Shown one piece after another: positions 18,766 to 21,241 of a stretch of 21,241 nucleotides of DNA; the first letter of the stretch is position 1; each line of letters opens with the position of its first letter. Position numbers and translations under genes: made by a program. The notes under the pieces were generated by a model that made no database searches, was not told the DNA's origin, and was given only the letters and a program-made list of their open reading frames with translations. This DNA is from Haplomitrium mnioides (lineage: Eukaryota; Marchantiophyta; Haplomitriopsida; Calobryales), in contig JBNGIS010002984.1 of the NCBI GenBank assembly GCA_049999725.1, positions 1 through 21,241 on the forward strand, given 5' to 3'.

Positions 18766-19644
18766 ATGTGATGGGATTTTGCAAGCTTTAGTTGTATGCT
18801 CAATGGTCCCACATCTGCTGTAAACAATCGGTCCTCTTGAATTGCTTGAGGATGGTTGGTTTCTGTTATTATATGTATTCCTGCCTCCTCTTCTTCCTCT
18901 TGGATAAAAATGTGCATAGTTACCCCTGCCCCTTCCTCTCCCCCTGAATTGTTGATTCCTGCCATTAATAGTAGCTTTATCCCTTTGAGAATTCTGTCTG
19001 AAAGAACCATGTCTTGCCCTTGTTCTAGATATACCTCTGTTGCTTGTAGGCTTGGAATAATGAACTTCAAGTTTAGGATTTTGAGATAAGGTCTTTCTTT
19101 GGAATTTTTCATCAATAAATCCTAATGTTTCTCTGCTAATAGTAAATAGGCTATTAGTTTAGAATAAGTAGAGAAATGCATGTTTCTATACTGTACGGAT
19201 AGAATCATGTTGGCTGAATGAAAAGTGGATAATGTTTTCTCAATTTGTTCTTCTTGAGAAACTGGATGTCCACATAATGTCAGCTGCAATGTTATTCTAA
19301 AAAATTCACTATTATATTTGGAAATAGTAGGAAAGTCTTGAACTCTTAGATTGACCCAATCATGCCTTGCATTAGGCAGATGTATTGCCTTGGTGTGGTC
19401 AAATTTGTCTTTCGAGCTATCCCAAAGAATTCTGGGGTTACTTTCATTCATGTACTGAATTTTGAGAGATTTAGAGAGATGGTGCCTCAAGAAGACCAAT
19501 GCATGGGTTTTCTGTTGTTCTGTTATGCCATCATCTGTCAGGATTGTGGTCTACAATCCTTTAGAGACCAGATGAAGCATCTAGTGACCAGGAGAGATAG
19601 TTGTCTCCTTCAATGGTCAACTGTTTGAAGTTTAATTTTTCCAT
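18766..19644 (-). pseudogene. Ty1/copia gag, frameshifted, zinc knuckle damaged
   Basis: The likely start is the ATG at 19644-19642: MEKLNFKQLTIEGDNYLSWS is a copia Gag N-terminus (DUF4219/UBN2 type). The frame then stops (TAA after ASSGL). The matching sequence continues in another frame with a TAG in place of the usual Gln (about 19550), then TDDGITEQQKTHALVFLRHHL and on to LLLAEKH at 19122. A second shift near 19125 returns to the first frame with ETLGFIDEKFQRKT, an Arg/Gly-rich stretch, and the knuckle YSRCGTIEHTTKAC. The first Cys of CX2CX4HX4C is Tyr (TAC, 18822-18820); the other three ligands are kept. Confidence 0.87.
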
Positions 19645-20643
19645 TTTAGAATGCAAAAGAGTTTTGAAGGTTGGAAGATAAATGAAAGATTGATCAAAAT
19701 GCAGGAAATTCAAAGTGTTAAACTCTTTGCAATTCTGGAAAACAACATATGAAAATAGTTTGTTATATCAAATGTTATATGTAAAAGATAGTCCCTGTTA
19801 TGCTCGCTATAGGCCAGTTGTTGATCTTGTAATATATCAGAAAACAGTTGGGGATATCAACAATAAGCCTCCACTATGTCTCCACAAGATTCCAGATATT
19901 GATGTAGCCTCTGTTTTTAGATATAGGCTGCAGAATTTGATATAATCTCCTTGAATATGCAAACTGGTTCTGAGAGTTCTTGAACCACTTAGATGTATGT
20001 TAGAACTTTTGAATATGTTCTGAGAGTACAATGTGTTGATAAAGTAACATTGTGTATAAAGATTATAGTTATTGTCAACTTTCAGGATATCAGATTGTCT
20101 CTGAATTGTAAGGTTTTGCTTTCTTTCAAACTCAGTTTTGTGATTCTATTAGAAACAGAGTAATTGATTGTGTGGATATCAATACAAATGTATATATTTG
20201 TGATTGACAATTAGAAACTGAATTATGAGTTGAATCCGTGAGATACGCAAGTGTATGCTCTCAGAAAACTCGAATTGACAGTTTCAGATGAACTAGATGT
20301 GTCAATTTTTGAATTCTACAGATTTGAATGTCAAATTTGTAGGTCAGACGGTTGAATCTGAGTTCCAAAATAAAGTTCTGTAGTGATTTGACTCAAAATA
20401 TGATTCAGATATGTGAATTAGTGTTCAGAACTTGTCAATTCCATAACATAGATGTTATGCTCTATCACACAAGAAGACTTGAATTTGAATAGGTCAGTGT
20501 GTCCTCAAATCTGAGCGAAAATGGGAAAAATGAGAGCTCAAAATGATCGCCAGGACCAGGCGATCACATATGTGGTGTCAGATCTGAAGAAAAAGTAGAT
20601 TTTGACGCCAAAAGATCGATTAGAAAGTTCAGAAATCTCCCCC
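19645..20643. other. AT-rich DNA without recognisable gene
   Basis: About 1 kb upstream of the copia gag. Plus-strand 19715-19945 is open for 76 codons but matches no family I know and overlaps an equally open minus-strand frame (20031-19837), so neither is called. A perfect hairpin lies at 20544-20566. The sequence does not resemble the copia LTR. Confidence 0.5.
20544..20574. other. Perfect inverted repeat with adjoining palindrome
   Basis: TGATCGCC (20544-20551), a 7-base loop AGGACCA, and GGCGATCA (20559-20566) form an 8-bp stem. It is overlapped by the 10-bp palindrome CACATATGTG (20565-20574). This could be a protein-binding site or chance; no T-tract suggests a terminator. Confidence 0.5.
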
Positions 20644-21241
20644 TTCACGAATTGTTAGGTTCGGTTGAGAAATTAGGTTCGAGAGAAAATGTATGCTTCA
20701 GTAGTTTTTATAAGCAAGCTTGGTAAACTTAGTAGCTTCGGGTAGAAATCTGGTAGGTTCGGGGAATTAAACCAGACTCGTTATTCAATCCTGTTGCTCC
20801 GGTAGACTTAGTAGGTCCGGTGTAGCTTCGCGAGAGTAGCTCCGGATCCCAGCCTTTCGTCGCTTCACCAGCAACCTTAGTATAGTCCCATAAGTAAAAG
20901 AGCAAAAGCGGATTGAAGTATAAGAGCTTGAAGCTCTTTGTTATCTTCAACCTTATATCCTCACCTTTACAACTAGGTGGGGGCCTTAGTGTAGCTTATA
21001 GGATGTAGATATGTGGCACCTTAGGATAGGTTGGACATATGAATAGGGGTGGCTTCCCCTCCGAGCTAGATTAGTTTTATTATTTTATTTTTATTTTACT
21101 CAAATTCTCGAAACTGTGATATAGTGCCACTTCGTCTCACAGTTGCGCCTTTCGAACTTTCCGGCTTTACCAAATGCACTTTCAAACTTTCAATAAAATA
21201 ATCAAAATATTACTGAAATAGCGATAAGTCGACTTTTTGCC
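20644..21241 (+). promoter_or_regulatory. Decamer cluster with TATA-like site, possible unknown LTR promoter
   Basis: Eight related decamers of the form GT(A/T)(G/A)(G/C)T(T/C)CGG occur at 20654, 20673, 20732, 20753, 20793, 20811, 20822 and 20836. A TATA-like TTTTTATAAG lies within the cluster at about 20705-20713. A CTCCCCCTTCA string at 20637-20647 looks like a polypurine tract on the other strand, but no TG LTR start follows it. The rest to 21241 is AT-rich with no reading frame of note. This may be part of another retrotransposon's LTR. Confidence 0.3.

Larger units (their letters stand above)
14368..19644 (-). mobile_element. Ty1/copia LTR retrotransposon, 5' LTR missing
   Basis: Order on the minus strand: gag, protease, integrase, RT, RNase H, PPT, 3' LTR, the defining Ty1/copia order. 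The element is inactive, with multiple frameshifts and stops. A 5' LTR would be expected within a few dozen bases above 19644, starting on the plus strand TGTTGGAAAACAAGCCC. Neither that nor a tRNA-Met-type PBS complement is found in 19645-21241. The 5' end has been deleted, or separated by later insertion beyond the window. Its 3' LTR lies only about 120 bases from the minisatellite. Confidence 0.9.

Noticed and set aside
19715-19945. Plus-strand 76-codon open frame as a small gene
   Set aside because: No recognised domain, no support from neighbours, and the other strand is open over the same stretch.
1-21241. Intact host gene, tRNA or rRNA
   Set aside because: No exon series, host protein motif, tRNA cloverleaf or rRNA-like conserved stretch could be recognised by eye on either strand.

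Overview
This window looks like intergenic nuclear DNA from a large-genomed land plant. It is almost entirely old, broken LTR retrotransposons plus one long minisatellite. I found no intact host gene, tRNA, rRNA, CRISPR array or bacterial-type operon. The case for a plant rests on plant-style Ty3/gypsy and Ty1/copia polyproteins, LTRs with terminal TG/CA and adjoining PPT/PBS signals, plant-like ACGT-core promoter motifs, and coding decay dominated by C-to-T/G-to-A changes (CGA to TGA stops, Asp to Asn), as expected of methylated, silenced DNA. The species cannot be told from the sequence.

Layout. (1) 1-~1090: AT-rich DNA of unknown origin with a purine-rich, TATA-containing stretch at about 690-1062, possibly the end of another element. 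(2) ~1090-11532: a Ty3/gypsy element on the minus strand. Its 5' LTR is at the right (about 8332-11532, TGTCA...TGACA termini), the PBS near 8323, gag-pol from about 8076 down to 2720, the PPT at 2477-2488, and a 3' LTR at the left (~1090-2476). That 3' LTR keeps only the U3 part. The U3 carries a GC-rich tandem array (about 123 bp unit) with repeated ABRE-like TACGTGGC motifs, upstream of a TATA box. (3) ~11634-14250: a minisatellite of about 35 bp units, some 70-75 copies, with higher-order repeats at its left end. (4) 14368-19644: a Ty1/copia element on the minus strand with a 269 bp 3' LTR (perfect TGTTG...CAACA ends), PPT, and gag, protease, integrase, RT and RNase H remnants. Its 5' LTR and PBS are not present. 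(5) 19645-21241: unassigned AT-rich DNA with a cluster of GTAG(G/C)T(T/C)CGG decamers around a TATA-like site.

Both elements preserve the domain order of their families, and both integrases keep the HHCC and DD35E residues. Both are dead: gag-pol of the gypsy element has at least 18 in-frame stops and several frameshifts, and the copia element has at least seven stops and four or more frameshifts. Both reverse transcriptases have lost the first aspartate of the catalytic YxDD/FxDD motif. The least ordinary parts are the repeat architectures: the 35-bp array open in three frames, the U3 array of ABRE-like sites with unequal copy number in the two LTRs, and the uneven LTR pair.
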